Positions 38,701 to 46,319 of a stretch of DNA of 64,000 nucleotides are shown here, piece by piece (the first letter of the stretch is position 1; each line of letters starts with the position of its first letter). The notes below the pieces were generated by a model. The model did no database searches. It saw only the letters and a list, made by a program, of their open reading frames with translations, and had not been told where the DNA came from. Origin of the DNA: Jaenimonas drosophilae (taxonomy: Eukaryota; Euglenozoa; Kinetoplastea; Trypanosomatida; Trypanosomatidae); contig JASAON010001612.1 of the NCBI GenBank assembly GCA_030849065.1, forward strand, positions 1 through 64,000, given 5' to 3'. The position numbers were made by a program, and so were the translations under genes.

Positions 38701-39039
38701 CCACAAGAAGAGCAGGAGGAAGAAGTGCGCGACGAAGAAGTAGCAATGGATGATGATGCAGCTTCTCCTGTGGAGGAGGAGAGCATCCCCATTGAGGATG
38801 ATGCGCCGATTGCCGCCCCCGAGGAGGTGGAGGATGCTGCTCCAGAAGATGTTGCGCCTGTGGCAGAGGAGGCCTCCCCCGTCCACGTACCCGAGCCCGC
38901 ACCTCCTGTGGTGGAGAACGATGTGCCCTACACTGGCGACCCTCTCGATGCCATTGACTTCTCCAATCTCGGAGCAAACAACAACAACAACGGTGGTGAT
39001 GGTGATGGAGCTCCATCGTGGCTCGACGACATGTGGTAG
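35800..39039 (+). CDS. Leucine-rich-repeat protein with long acidic tail and repeated WLD motifs
   Basis: A 1079-residue protein. Residues about 50-150 hold LRRs of the ribonuclease-inhibitor type (T-L-N-L-S-G-N-H-L-G and R-V-E-L-G-D-N-P-F are the clearest turns). A basic patch near 185-200 (R-A-G-R-R-A-A-Q-A-R-R) follows. From about 400 to the end the chain is disordered, strongly acidic and rich in Pro, Ala, Val and Glu, with a short Gln run at about 427. In this tail the motif P-x-W-L-[DR]-[DE] occurs five times, with Trp codons at 37153, 37546, 37771, 38335 and 39019; the last copy ends the protein (W-L-D-D-M-W). Regularly spaced Trp/acidic motifs in a disordered tail suggest repeated docking sites for a partner. 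Cellular role unknown; LRR proteins of this size in trypanosomatids are often cytoskeletal. Confidence 0.82.
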   Translation: MQVETEKAPGDGVPLEQLYKTECLRVGVLPNSAILRELTTERAALILSGTSPLAQPDLVMSLKDNIIGSAGLRALFPVLRFSHRTLHTLNLSGNHLGNSAIVQLAQLLASGFPALRRVELGDNPFTYQAAKQLIHMCEGDARLRRLPASLLPDDPTIAFDFVDSTEVESTALSKRAGRRAAQARRMNRLASSPLQPNSASILNSTNNTAANTAEAATAQGANPAEEVAAVSIVEDPKGSAMDRMGADNGIEYVGIEGSLMSQPLIESLQTRFHEAIQRRERRKQLLFHGYVGCPVLSHVGEGATPSRPSLPSSSLHGHSTATFNSDLAVTPTTVPGTMERPMREDQPMPDTSINYMGQESSVLDMQSAGSPLCLELGSRSMGSNAQGTPTTTSTSLLAALPIPAAPSTSFLPTVAVVTPPAEEPPQQQQQQQQPSTDIAADATEESSDPPKWLRETAPVEDVMSAVHHPDNVAPQPGEEDEVVAPQPEDDVPPSPVAAAAADETPAEAVGGDEEKEEVVAVHETTNEEEADGVSPIVIHTEHSSEDRLRSDAQHVAEEAQSSTSTRKSGRATANGDGPMPPSWLDETEEPPAVEVAPTKSEEEEEHTPDVAHVCAITPDQASYTQPPSRMEIEQPQVVERKTLATPKDTAVESTAPEWLDDGMEEPEEASPLAPAAPTEVMVEEAEPTQGEDVEEVPATMEDEDDVVEALQAPPPLDDVHEVAIDDAPAPAVEDDVVSTAHNDEVGVEVPSAALAPSEHEEVEAHPTHDEEDAEEAVPLTAAVEDEVQAAPSHEDDAEEDLELPGMDDDDVELMPASAHELGNEVADANASPLGGVAPPESGTPNWLDEDNTAAPSDEAGRLAPELTENIDHSAHEEVPLHSQANTTVVEQGRNDLEETSASAMVDGVLVEAADGPATTATEDAETVPVPVDERSDEVEAPPAMVVEDALTAEPPQAMEDDVPAETAPQEEQEEEVRDEEVAMDDDAASPVEEESIPIEDDAPIAAPEEVEDAAPEDVAPVAEEASPVHVPEPAPPVVENDVPYTGDPLDAIDFSNLGANNNNNGGDGDGAPSWLDDMW

Positions 39040-39519
39040 GAGGCACACCATCACGTTCATGTGTAGCTCTGCTCAAGCAGAATTTGATGTACTCTAGCAA
39101 CACAAGGGAGGTTGTGGGAGGTGTCAGTGGGCACCCTCTTCCTCCCTTCTTCACCCAGATACCCACACATTCACTCACGCACACTTGCACTTGTGCAGGA
39201 TGTTGGGCATCATGTGCCGCACATTGCGGTCAGCCCCAGCCACCCCCCAAACTATCACCTCTCCTCATTGCGGAAGGTGTCTTTTGGGGGGGGGGCTACG
39301 ATGTGGCTGTTGTACGTACACCACGACACCAAAACATGACTGTATATTCGTGTGTACGTAGTACTTCTGAGTGTGTTCTTAGTGTTGTCTTTGCTGTTCC
39401 TGAAGATCCTACCCCTACACCTATCTCTTCCTTCTTCTGTTGTTGCATGAATCTGTGTGTGTAGTTCGCCACTCCCATTCATACCCTCCATACAACCCCT
39501 CTCCACACACATCGTCATT
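39040..39519. other. Intergenic spacer
   Basis: No gene. A G-run at 39286-39295 and a TTCTTC tract with GTGTAG at 39464 are the main features. Confidence 0.6.
39421..39464 (+). promoter_or_regulatory. Probable spliced-leader acceptor of adenylate kinase
   Basis: A CTTC-rich tract is followed by GTGTAG at 39464, and the next ATG is 39520. This excludes the in-frame codons upstream from the protein. Confidence 0.55.
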
Positions 39520-40365
39520 ATGGCCGACAGCAACCAGGTTGAGCAGCCCAAGGAGATCGCCGCGACGGAGAAGATCTCTGAGGACACCCTCAAGTACCTC
39601 CGCAACAAGCGTGTGCCCGAGCTGATGGAGTACCTCCTCCGCAACCTCATCCAGGAGCAGCCCGAGAAGCCCAGCGAGTTCATCCGCGACATCGTGGCGA
39701 ACCCCCTGCCCCCGCACATCATCATCGCCGGCCCCCCAGCCTCCGGCAAGAGCACCGTCTGCCACCACATTTGCGCCTTCCTCCGCAAGAAGACCGGCAA
39801 GAAGCCCGTGCACATCAGCTCCGGCGACCTCCTCCGTGATGAGGTGGCCCGCGGCACCAACCTCGGCAAGATCGCCGAGGGCTACATGAACGACGGCCAC
39901 CTTGTGCCCGATAGCCTCATCGTCAGCATGATCCGCGAGCGCGTCCTTCAGGACGATGCCGCCAAGAACGGCTGGCTCCTCGACGGCTTCCCACGCAACC
40001 GCGACCAGGCCATGGCCCTCGATGCCGAAGGCTTCGCCCCCGACCTCTTCTTCGTCATGGATATCCCCGATGATGTGCTCATTGAGCGCGTGGAGGGCCG
40101 CCGCTCCGACCCAGTGACGGGCACCATCTACCACCTCAAGTTCAACCCACCTCCCCAGGACGACTTCGTGCTGCTGGACCGCCTTGAGCACCGCCCCGAC
40201 GACACCCGTGAGGTGCTCGGCCCCCGCCTCGAGACCTTCCACACCACCGTGGAGAATGTGCTGGAGCACTACGCCCCGGTTACCGTCCACCTCAACGCCA
40301 ACCGCCCCGAGCGGGAGATCTGCGACGATGTGGAGCCCATCATAGAGCACCTTCTTGGGCTCTAA
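39520..40365 (+). CDS. Adenylate kinase with N-terminal docking/dimerisation-like extension (flagellar type)
   Basis: Converts ATP + AMP to 2 ADP. The 281 residues comprise an N-terminal extension of about 60 and a kinase core. The core shows the P-loop G-P-P-A-S-G-K-S (about 71-78), the AMP-site I-S-S-G-D-L-L-R, the W-L-L-D-G-F-P-R-N-R motif (about 155-164), the lid E-G-R-R-S-D-P-V-T-G-x-I-Y-H and the late R-P-D-D. The extension (K-Y-L-R-N-K-R-V-P-E-L-M-E-Y-L-L-R-N-L) has the look of an RIIa/Dpy-30 docking-dimerisation helix pair. Some trypanosome adenylate kinases use N-terminal extensions of similar length for flagellar targeting, so an axonemal energy-homeostasis role is likely. Codons are almost all G or C ending, much more than in neighbouring genes, which suggests high expression. 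Confidence 0.93.
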   Translation: MADSNQVEQPKEIAATEKISEDTLKYLRNKRVPELMEYLLRNLIQEQPEKPSEFIRDIVANPLPPHIIIAGPPASGKSTVCHHICAFLRKKTGKKPVHISSGDLLRDEVARGTNLGKIAEGYMNDGHLVPDSLIVSMIRERVLQDDAAKNGWLLDGFPRNRDQAMALDAEGFAPDLFFVMDIPDDVLIERVEGRRSDPVTGTIYHLKFNPPPQDDFVLLDRLEHRPDDTREVLGPRLETFHTTVENVLEHYAPVTVHLNANRPEREICDDVEPIIEHLLGL

Positions 40366-41506
40366 GCACCTCGATGGTGTTGGCTGGATGTGCGTGTGTG
40401 TGTGTATGCGCGCGAGGGGGAATGGACGATGGTTGGCGGTGAACGAGCCTTCGTTGGAGGGGTGCTCGGCAACAGCGCTGCCGTCCTCAGACAGGAACGT
40501 GTGGGGGTGTGAGAAGCACTGGATCGGTGGCGCGGGGAGAGCGCGCACACACAGCGCTAGGTGGTGCTGAAGACAAGTGAAGTGAGTGCGTGTCTTTGGA
40601 GATGTGGAGGAGGAGGGAGTGTACCGGCGTACATCTGTTTCTAAACGGCACGTTGTGGTGGTTTGCACCAGAGTTGGGCTCACGTACCTGTGTGTATGTG
40701 GCCAACTCGTACCCACCATCTAACACACGCTGCGGAACCTCCCTCCTCTAATGCCTCCATGGTACATCCTCTTCATTCTATTCCCTACATTTTTCAGCAC
40801 ACACACCCTTGGTGAGCTCCTCTACCATCATTTTGATGATGCCATCAGATCTTGGTCTTGGTGAATCCACCCACGACGAGCAGGGGAGATGCACGGGCGG
40901 CAACAATCACCAGCCACACTCCTTGTGTTGGGTATTGTCAGTCTGGCCTCCCCCCACTCCTCCCCACATCTCCTTCCCTCCCCTCACGAACATCTCCACG
41001 TGAGTCTTTGAATGTACTAAAGCAACAGCAGGCTACGGATGTATATCTAGGTTATCTTCCTATCTTTTTTTGGATTCATGTGTATTGGTGGTGTAGAGTG
41101 ATGAAGATGATGATGGTGTGGTGTGTATGCGGCACCCTGTGTGGAGCCTGCACACGAACGTGAGTTGCACTCACGTGGCATCCTTCATCTCTTCTCTCAC
41201 TCTCCGTGTGTCGCTTCACTCCACGGAGCAAAATGAGGCACAATGGATGGGCCCATGATGGTGTTGCACTGTCGTGGCCCTGGCACCACATTCCTCACCC
41301 TAGGTGAGGAGTGAAGAGCGGTGGTTCGTACAAGACTGCAGAAAAATGTTCCCGCACACGAAGAAAAAAATTCCTCTTCTCAATACTGGTGTGGAGCAGG
41401 CTGCTCCTCTCAGTTGCTTCCTTGCTGTGCTGTGAGCTCACTACTCGCTCCAGCTGATGTGCTCTCACCCTCTCTCTCTCCACCTTGTACTTGCACCTCC
41501 TCTTCC

Positions 41507-41529
41507 TGTTGTTGTTGTTGTTGTTGTTG
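41507..41529 (+). repeat. (TTG)n microsatellite
   Basis: About seven TTG units in the spacer. It is the complement of the CAA/AAC repeats that occur in frame inside genes of this window. Confidence 0.7.
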
Positions 41530-41670
41530 CTGCTGAAGTACGTCATTCAAACGTTTGTGGTTGGTCTTCACACAGTCTAACTTAGCTCTATCGTGGATCT
41601 CCACCCTCTTAACCCCTCCACACACACACACAACACCAACAAGTGCATCCCATCTGTGCGTGCGTGTGTT

Positions 41671-41680
41671 CGTTTTGTAG
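41671..41680 (+). promoter_or_regulatory. Probable spliced-leader acceptor
   Basis: CGTTTTGTAG, preceded by T/G-rich sequence. The next 171 bases contain no ATG before 41852. Confidence 0.4.
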
Positions 41681-41851
41681 GTAGGTACCTCATCAGCATC
41701 TAGTCCGTGGTTGGCGCTTCCTTGTAGCTTTTGGCCACATATTTCTTCGTACACAACTTGTTGTACCAACACTGGAATCATCAGTGGTGCTGAAGATACA
41801 CCACCTTCGTCTACGTACGCCACACACACACACACAACGAGAGCACATATC

Positions 41852-44800
41852 ATGAGCTACCGTCCCATTACGCCGAGCAACGGCACCCCAACCCATCAGC
41901 GGTTGTACAGCCGTGCCAGCACGCCCATGTCGCGGCCATCCAACAACAACCGCATTGGCAGGCCGAGCGTGGTGGCGAGCAACGGTCGCAAGACCTCGCG
42001 CAGTGTGGGTGCCATGCGTCCATCCAACGCCGCTGGCGGAGCCTCCACCTCCAACTACGGTGGAGGAAGCGTTGCAAGCTTTATGCCCCCAAACAGCCAA
42101 AGTGGCCGTAGTCGGCAGCTCTCCACCGTTGTACGCCACAACGCTGGTGGCGAGCTCGTTCAGCACGTTCCCTCTGTGCCGAAGCTGTACGTGGCGGATG
42201 TGAATCCCACCTACTGCATCGATGGTGCGGCACGTCATGTGGAAACGGTGAATGAGCGCGTGGCGTGGACGGCAGAGTACGACGGCACCCTTCGCATTCG
42301 CAGCCTACCAAAGGGCACCCCACTGAAGCAGCTCGATGGCCGTGAAGGCACCTTCTGCAGCAGCCTCTTGTATATTGAGCCCTACCAACGTATGTGGGCC
42401 GCCTTCCATGACGGCTACATTCGTGTGTACGATGTGGCCACCGCCAAGGTGGTGAAGGAGGTGGTGCAGCACAGCGGCGGCATCAACGCCATGGTGATGG
42501 TGGAGGGCGTCGTTTACACGGGCGGTGTGGATTGGAAGATTTGCCAGTGGAGCCAAGAAACGGCCACCTACGAGCGCCTCTTCTTTGGCCACAATGGTGC
42601 GGTGCGCTGCCTCTGCACCGGTGTGGGGCCAAGCGGTGCGGTGCTCTTCTCGGGCAGCGATGATTCCACCATCAAGGCGTGGAACCCGTACGCCGCACTG
42701 AGCGCCGACCAGAACAACGCCGACGCCTGCATGCACACCTTCACGGGCCACGAACGTGCCGTGCTGAGCTTAGAGATGGTGCCCTCCTTTAGCCAGTTGT
42801 GGTCTGGTGGCGAGGATGGCACCGTGCGGGTTTGGAATCTTGAGAATCTGCAGCCCGTTGGCATCTTATCGGGCCACACCGCCCCGGTGAGCTCACTACT
42901 CGCGATGGAGTCGCGGATGTGGTCGGGTGATAAGCACGGCGCCATTCAGCTGTGGGATATTGGCAGCATGGCCCCCATCTCCAAGATCTCCGGCCGTGGA
43001 GCTCGGCATGGCATGGTGCTGACCATGAAGCGTGTGCAGCCCTGCTCGGCGTGGAAGGTTTGGACGACGGGTTCCGCGGGCACCATTCAGTGCTGGAACG
43101 TGGAAACGGTGCCCATTCTCTTCGATGAGCGTGGCAAGGCCCCGACGAAGCGAGGCATCAGCCGGGATAAGGCGGAGGAGTACGAACAGTACATTCGCAC
43201 CTTGCAAGATGAGCTCGATGCCGCACGACGTGAGGCACAGTTGAACTACGAACGCGATCGGATGGAGGTGCAGCGTGAGCTGGAAACGCAGCAGCTCCTT
43301 GCCGAGGAGAATGATGCCCTCAAGATGCGCCTTCGTGAGATGGAGGAGCTTGCTGAGGACGCCGCCTCCACTGGGCAGCGCCGTGCGCAGAGCCGCCAAG
43401 ACGATGGCCAACGCCAGGCAGAGCGCGTGCGGCAGCTTGAGCAAGAGCTCCGCCGTGCGAAGCAGGCCATTGATCAGTTAGAGGCCGCCGCTCAGCGTCA
43501 GGCTACGGCGCCATCGCCCTCGCCCGCGCCGGAGCCCGCGGCCACGCCGATCGCGGCCCTCCTTGCCGACCCCGTCACTGGTGAGGTGCCACGTGCTGCG
43601 CGCTCCAAGCACATGCGGAAGCTCGAGGACGCCGGCCTTGGCAATTGGGAGTACCTCCTGCAAAACAAGCCACATGAACTACGTCAGCGTGCGATGGAGG
43701 ATATGTGTGCGGCCCTCGGCGTGCCCGCTGGCCAGGTGGAGCTCGCGCTGCGGCCCATCAACGGCCCACAACGGAGTGGCGAGCCGCTGCCCGCGGATTT
43801 GCAGGTGGAGGCCGTCGTGATGCACCCATCCAAGATGCCGGCGGAGGAGCTGGAGCGGCGCATGGAGGTGTACGGCTTCCCACGCATGCTGGATCTCTAC
43901 GACCGCGCACGTGGAGCACCGAAGACGGGCCTCGACGCCGCGGAGGAATCGCTCCGCCAGCTTCGTCAGCAGAAACAGGCGGAGCCCGTGCGGGAGGAGG
44001 CGGCGGCGGCGGCGGCCCCCACGCGTGCAGATCCAATCGCCGCACGCAAGCTTGCCGAGGCACAGCGCGAGGTGGAGCAGCTCCGCGATGCCAACGACAG
44101 CCTCGCCAAGGACCGCGAAGATCTTCGTGCCGAACAGCGCATGCTTCGCAAGGAGAACGATGCGCTGATGCGATTGGTGCCCACCAACACACCACCGCCG
44201 CCGCCTGCCGCTGCCGCTGCTGCACCGAAGAAGCGCACCAAGACGGCCTCGACCAACACGGAAGCGGAAAAAGTGCCCGCCGTTGTTTCTGCACCACGCT
44301 CCGCCAGCAGCCCTGCGCCGAGCTCCGCCTCTGCACGCGCCACGCGTTCCGCCGCGGGTGCCCCATCTGCCGAAGATGCACAACGTCAGGCAGCCCGTGA
44401 GGCATCGTTGATGGCCGACGTTGCCGCACACAAAGACACCGTGGCGTACTACAAGACGGTTATTGAAGAGAAGGAGGCGGAGAGGAAGAAGCTGGAGGAG
44501 GCGCTGCGTCGTGCGCGTGGCTCCACCGGCAGCCCGAGCGCCGGCGGTGCTGCGGCGGATGATGGCGAGGGTGACTTCTTTGTGCCGTCGCACATCTCCC
44601 GCGGCCGTCCAAGCTCGGTGCGTGGTGGCGCGGGGAGCAACAGCCGTGGGGCAGCGGTGTCGGAGGCGAGCGCAGGCAAGCCCGATGCGCTGGCCGCTGA
44701 GAATGAAGACCTCCGCGCGCAACTTCGTCGCGTACGTGCGGATCTCGCGAAGGTGAAGGCGGAGTCAGGCCCCGCCAGCCCCACACCAACACCGGAGGCA

Positions 44801-45676
44801 TCCAAAATGGCCACCGATTTGCGACGAGCTCAGCGCGAGGTGGAGGACCTCAAGAAGAAGTTGGAAGCAGCCAACAGCGCCGCCAACCCCAACAACAACA
44901 ACAACAATAACAGTACTGCCCCTAGTACTTCTGCGCGTAGTGGTGCTGCCTCTGCTGCTCCAGCTCCAGAGGTGAAGGCGTTGGAGCGTCAGGTGGCCGA
45001 GAAGGCGGCGGAGAATGGCCGGCTGGACCGCAAGCTGCAGCAGATGCAGGCGCAGGTTGATGAGCGGCTGAAGCCGCAGATTGCGGAGCTGAAGGAGGCC
45101 AAGGACCAAAAGGAGGCACAGGTGCGCGAGCTGCAGAAGACCGTGAAGGAGCAGCAGCGTGAGCTCCAAAAGGCCCAACAACAAGTGCAACAACAACCGT
45201 CGGCACGTCCCTCCACGCAGAGTGTGGAGTCTCCCACTCATCGTCGTCAAGGGGAGCAGCAGGCCGCGGCACTGAATGAGGTGAAGGCGGAGCTGAAGGA
45301 GGAGCAACGCAAACGTGCGCAGCTCGAGCGGGACCTGAAGAAGGCCACGACCGAAGCAGAGAAGGCCAACACTGCCGCAGAGAAGGCCAACGCTGTCGCA
45401 GAAAAGGCCAAGGGAGAGTTAGAGAAGGCCAAGGCTGCTGCACGCCAGCCACGTGAGTCCATTGATGAATCCGGAGGTGGCCAACTTGTGCGTGGTCGCA
45501 CGGGCAGCGATGACTTCGTGCGTCTTCGTCGTGAACGGCTCGACGGACCATGCGCCAACAGCCTCGAAGCTGAGAATCTGGCGCTCTCGGTACGTCTAGC
45601 AGATGCCGAAGCCGTGATTAGCGACCTCCAAAACAACAACGTCAGCCAACGACGCAGCCACTCCACAACGGCCTAA
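41852..45676 (+). CDS. WD40 beta-propeller / coiled-coil protein
   Basis: A 1274-residue cytoskeletal-type protein. After a Ser/Arg-rich N-terminus (1 to about 110), residues about 110-440 form a WD40 propeller. Visible blade ends include G-Y-I-R-V-Y-D, W-K-I-C-Q-W-S, S-T-I-K-A-W-N, G-T-V-R-V-W-N, G-A-I-Q-L-W-D and G-T-I-Q-C-W-N. A coiled coil follows (about 440-550). A folded segment comes next at about 570-690, with L-G-N-W-E-Y-L-L, R-P-I-N-G-P-Q and M-P-A-E-E-L-E-R-R-M-E-V-Y-G-F-P-R; I do not recognise it. Long coiled coils with Ala/Ser/Pro-rich linkers and a six-Asn run (about 1014) run to the end, including a K-A-N-x-x-A-E heptad-like array near 1170-1200. It is likely a flagellar or basal-body scaffold. 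The start is the first ATG after the acceptor. Confidence 0.88.
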   Translation: MSYRPITPSNGTPTHQRLYSRASTPMSRPSNNNRIGRPSVVASNGRKTSRSVGAMRPSNAAGGASTSNYGGGSVASFMPPNSQSGRSRQLSTVVRHNAGGELVQHVPSVPKLYVADVNPTYCIDGAARHVETVNERVAWTAEYDGTLRIRSLPKGTPLKQLDGREGTFCSSLLYIEPYQRMWAAFHDGYIRVYDVATAKVVKEVVQHSGGINAMVMVEGVVYTGGVDWKICQWSQETATYERLFFGHNGAVRCLCTGVGPSGAVLFSGSDDSTIKAWNPYAALSADQNNADACMHTFTGHERAVLSLEMVPSFSQLWSGGEDGTVRVWNLENLQPVGILSGHTAPVSSLLAMESRMWSGDKHGAIQLWDIGSMAPISKISGRGARHGMVLTMKRVQPCSAWKVWTTGSAGTIQCWNVETVPILFDERGKAPTKRGISRDKAEEYEQYIRTLQDELDAARREAQLNYERDRMEVQRELETQQLLAEENDALKMRLREMEELAEDAASTGQRRAQSRQDDGQRQAERVRQLEQELRRAKQAIDQLEAAAQRQATAPSPSPAPEPAATPIAALLADPVTGEVPRAARSKHMRKLEDAGLGNWEYLLQNKPHELRQRAMEDMCAALGVPAGQVELALRPINGPQRSGEPLPADLQVEAVVMHPSKMPAEELERRMEVYGFPRMLDLYDRARGAPKTGLDAAEESLRQLRQQKQAEPVREEAAAAAAPTRADPIAARKLAEAQREVEQLRDANDSLAKDREDLRAEQRMLRKENDALMRLVPTNTPPPPPAAAAAAPKKRTKTASTNTEAEKVPAVVSAPRSASSPAPSSASARATRSAAGAPSAEDAQRQAAREASLMADVAAHKDTVAYYKTVIEEKEAERKKLEEALRRARGSTGSPSAGGAAADDGEGDFFVPSHISRGRPSSVRGGAGSNSRGAAVSEASAGKPDALAAENEDLRAQLRRVRADLAKVKAESGPASPTPTPEASKMATDLRRAQREVEDLKKKLEAANSAANPNNNNNNNSTAPSTSARSGAASAAPAPEVKALERQVAEKAAENGRLDRKLQQMQAQVDERLKPQIAELKEAKDQKEAQVRELQKTVKEQQRELQKAQQQVQQQPSARPSTQSVESPTHRRQGEQQAAALNEVKAELKEEQRKRAQLERDLKKATTEAEKANTAAEKANAVAEKAKGELEKAKAAARQPRESIDESGGGQLVRGRTGSDDFVRLRRERLDGPCANSLEAENLALSVRLADAEAVISDLQNNNVSQRRSHSTTA

Positions 45677-46319
45677 CCCAACCAAGAAACAACGATGTTC
45701 GTTGTTGTTGTTGTTGTTGCCAGGTTGTGTATATGATGGCTGTCGTTGGTTGAATCTATTCTTTCTGAGTGTTTGTAACTCGTGTGTGTGTGTGTCTTGT
45801 TAGATCCATCTAGGCCCTGACCAACACCAACGTTTCTTTGGCCTTCATATCATCCAGTCCGTGCTCGCCCCCCCCCAACTAAGCTATTGGCTTTGGGGGT
45901 GAATGATGCACGAGCATGTGTGGTGGTGATGTTGGCTTGTTTGTTGGTGATGGAACTGGTATGGAAGACGTTGTGTGCCATCTGTACGATATCTGTAGAT
46001 GAAGGGTGCTTCCTGGCTGTGTGTGTGCGTGTGGAAGAGAGTTGGGCATGGCGCATGGTGGTACAAGAGTCGTATGACGGCCTACTTCCACGTAAGAAGT
46101 GCGTCCGCCCTCACACATACACAGAGGGGCATCCTGAACCCCTTTCGTTGTTTTTCTATGAGTTCTCTGCCACCAACAGATGCACATGATGGATGGATGG
46201 CGTGTTGTTGTGTGAGGCATGTCGGAGGCACAATCTTCTCTTCAACGTCTATTGTTCGTCTATTCAAGCGTAAGTTGGCACATTTATTGGCAAGTACTCA
46301 CTCAGGACTACGTTGACGG
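45677..46319. other. Intergenic spacer with 3'UTR hairpin
   Basis: No gene. It starts with an 8-bp inverted repeat and a (GTT)n tract, followed by a C-run (45870-45878). Near 46220-46268 a pyrimidine-rich stretch ends in TTCAAG, a possible acceptor. No ATG lies between it and 46320. Confidence 0.55.
45688..45706 (+). repeat. 8-bp inverted repeat (hairpin) just after the stop codon
   Basis: AACAACGA, a 3-base loop TGT and TCGTTGTT form a perfect stem 12 bases after the TAA. It leads into a (GTT)n run to about 45719. It could be a 3'UTR structure or a chance product of repeats. Confidence 0.55.

Larger units (their letters stand above)
40366..41851. other. Long intergenic region (1.5 kb)
   Basis: No gene supported. 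Features: TG-rich stretch at 40390-40412, C-rich block (40950-40985), a (TTG)n tract at 41507-41529, CA repeats (41620-41634, 41821-41836) and an acceptor-like GTTTTGTAG at 41680. It probably includes a long 3'UTR for adenylate kinase. Confidence 0.5.

Noticed and set aside
38012..39190. Long antisense frame (392 codons) opposite the acidic LRR tail
   Set aside because: A shadow produced by GAG/GAT-rich coding on the + strand; His/Pro/Arg-rich with no features. The same applies to other long minus-strand frames such as 54777-55934 and 56199-57377.
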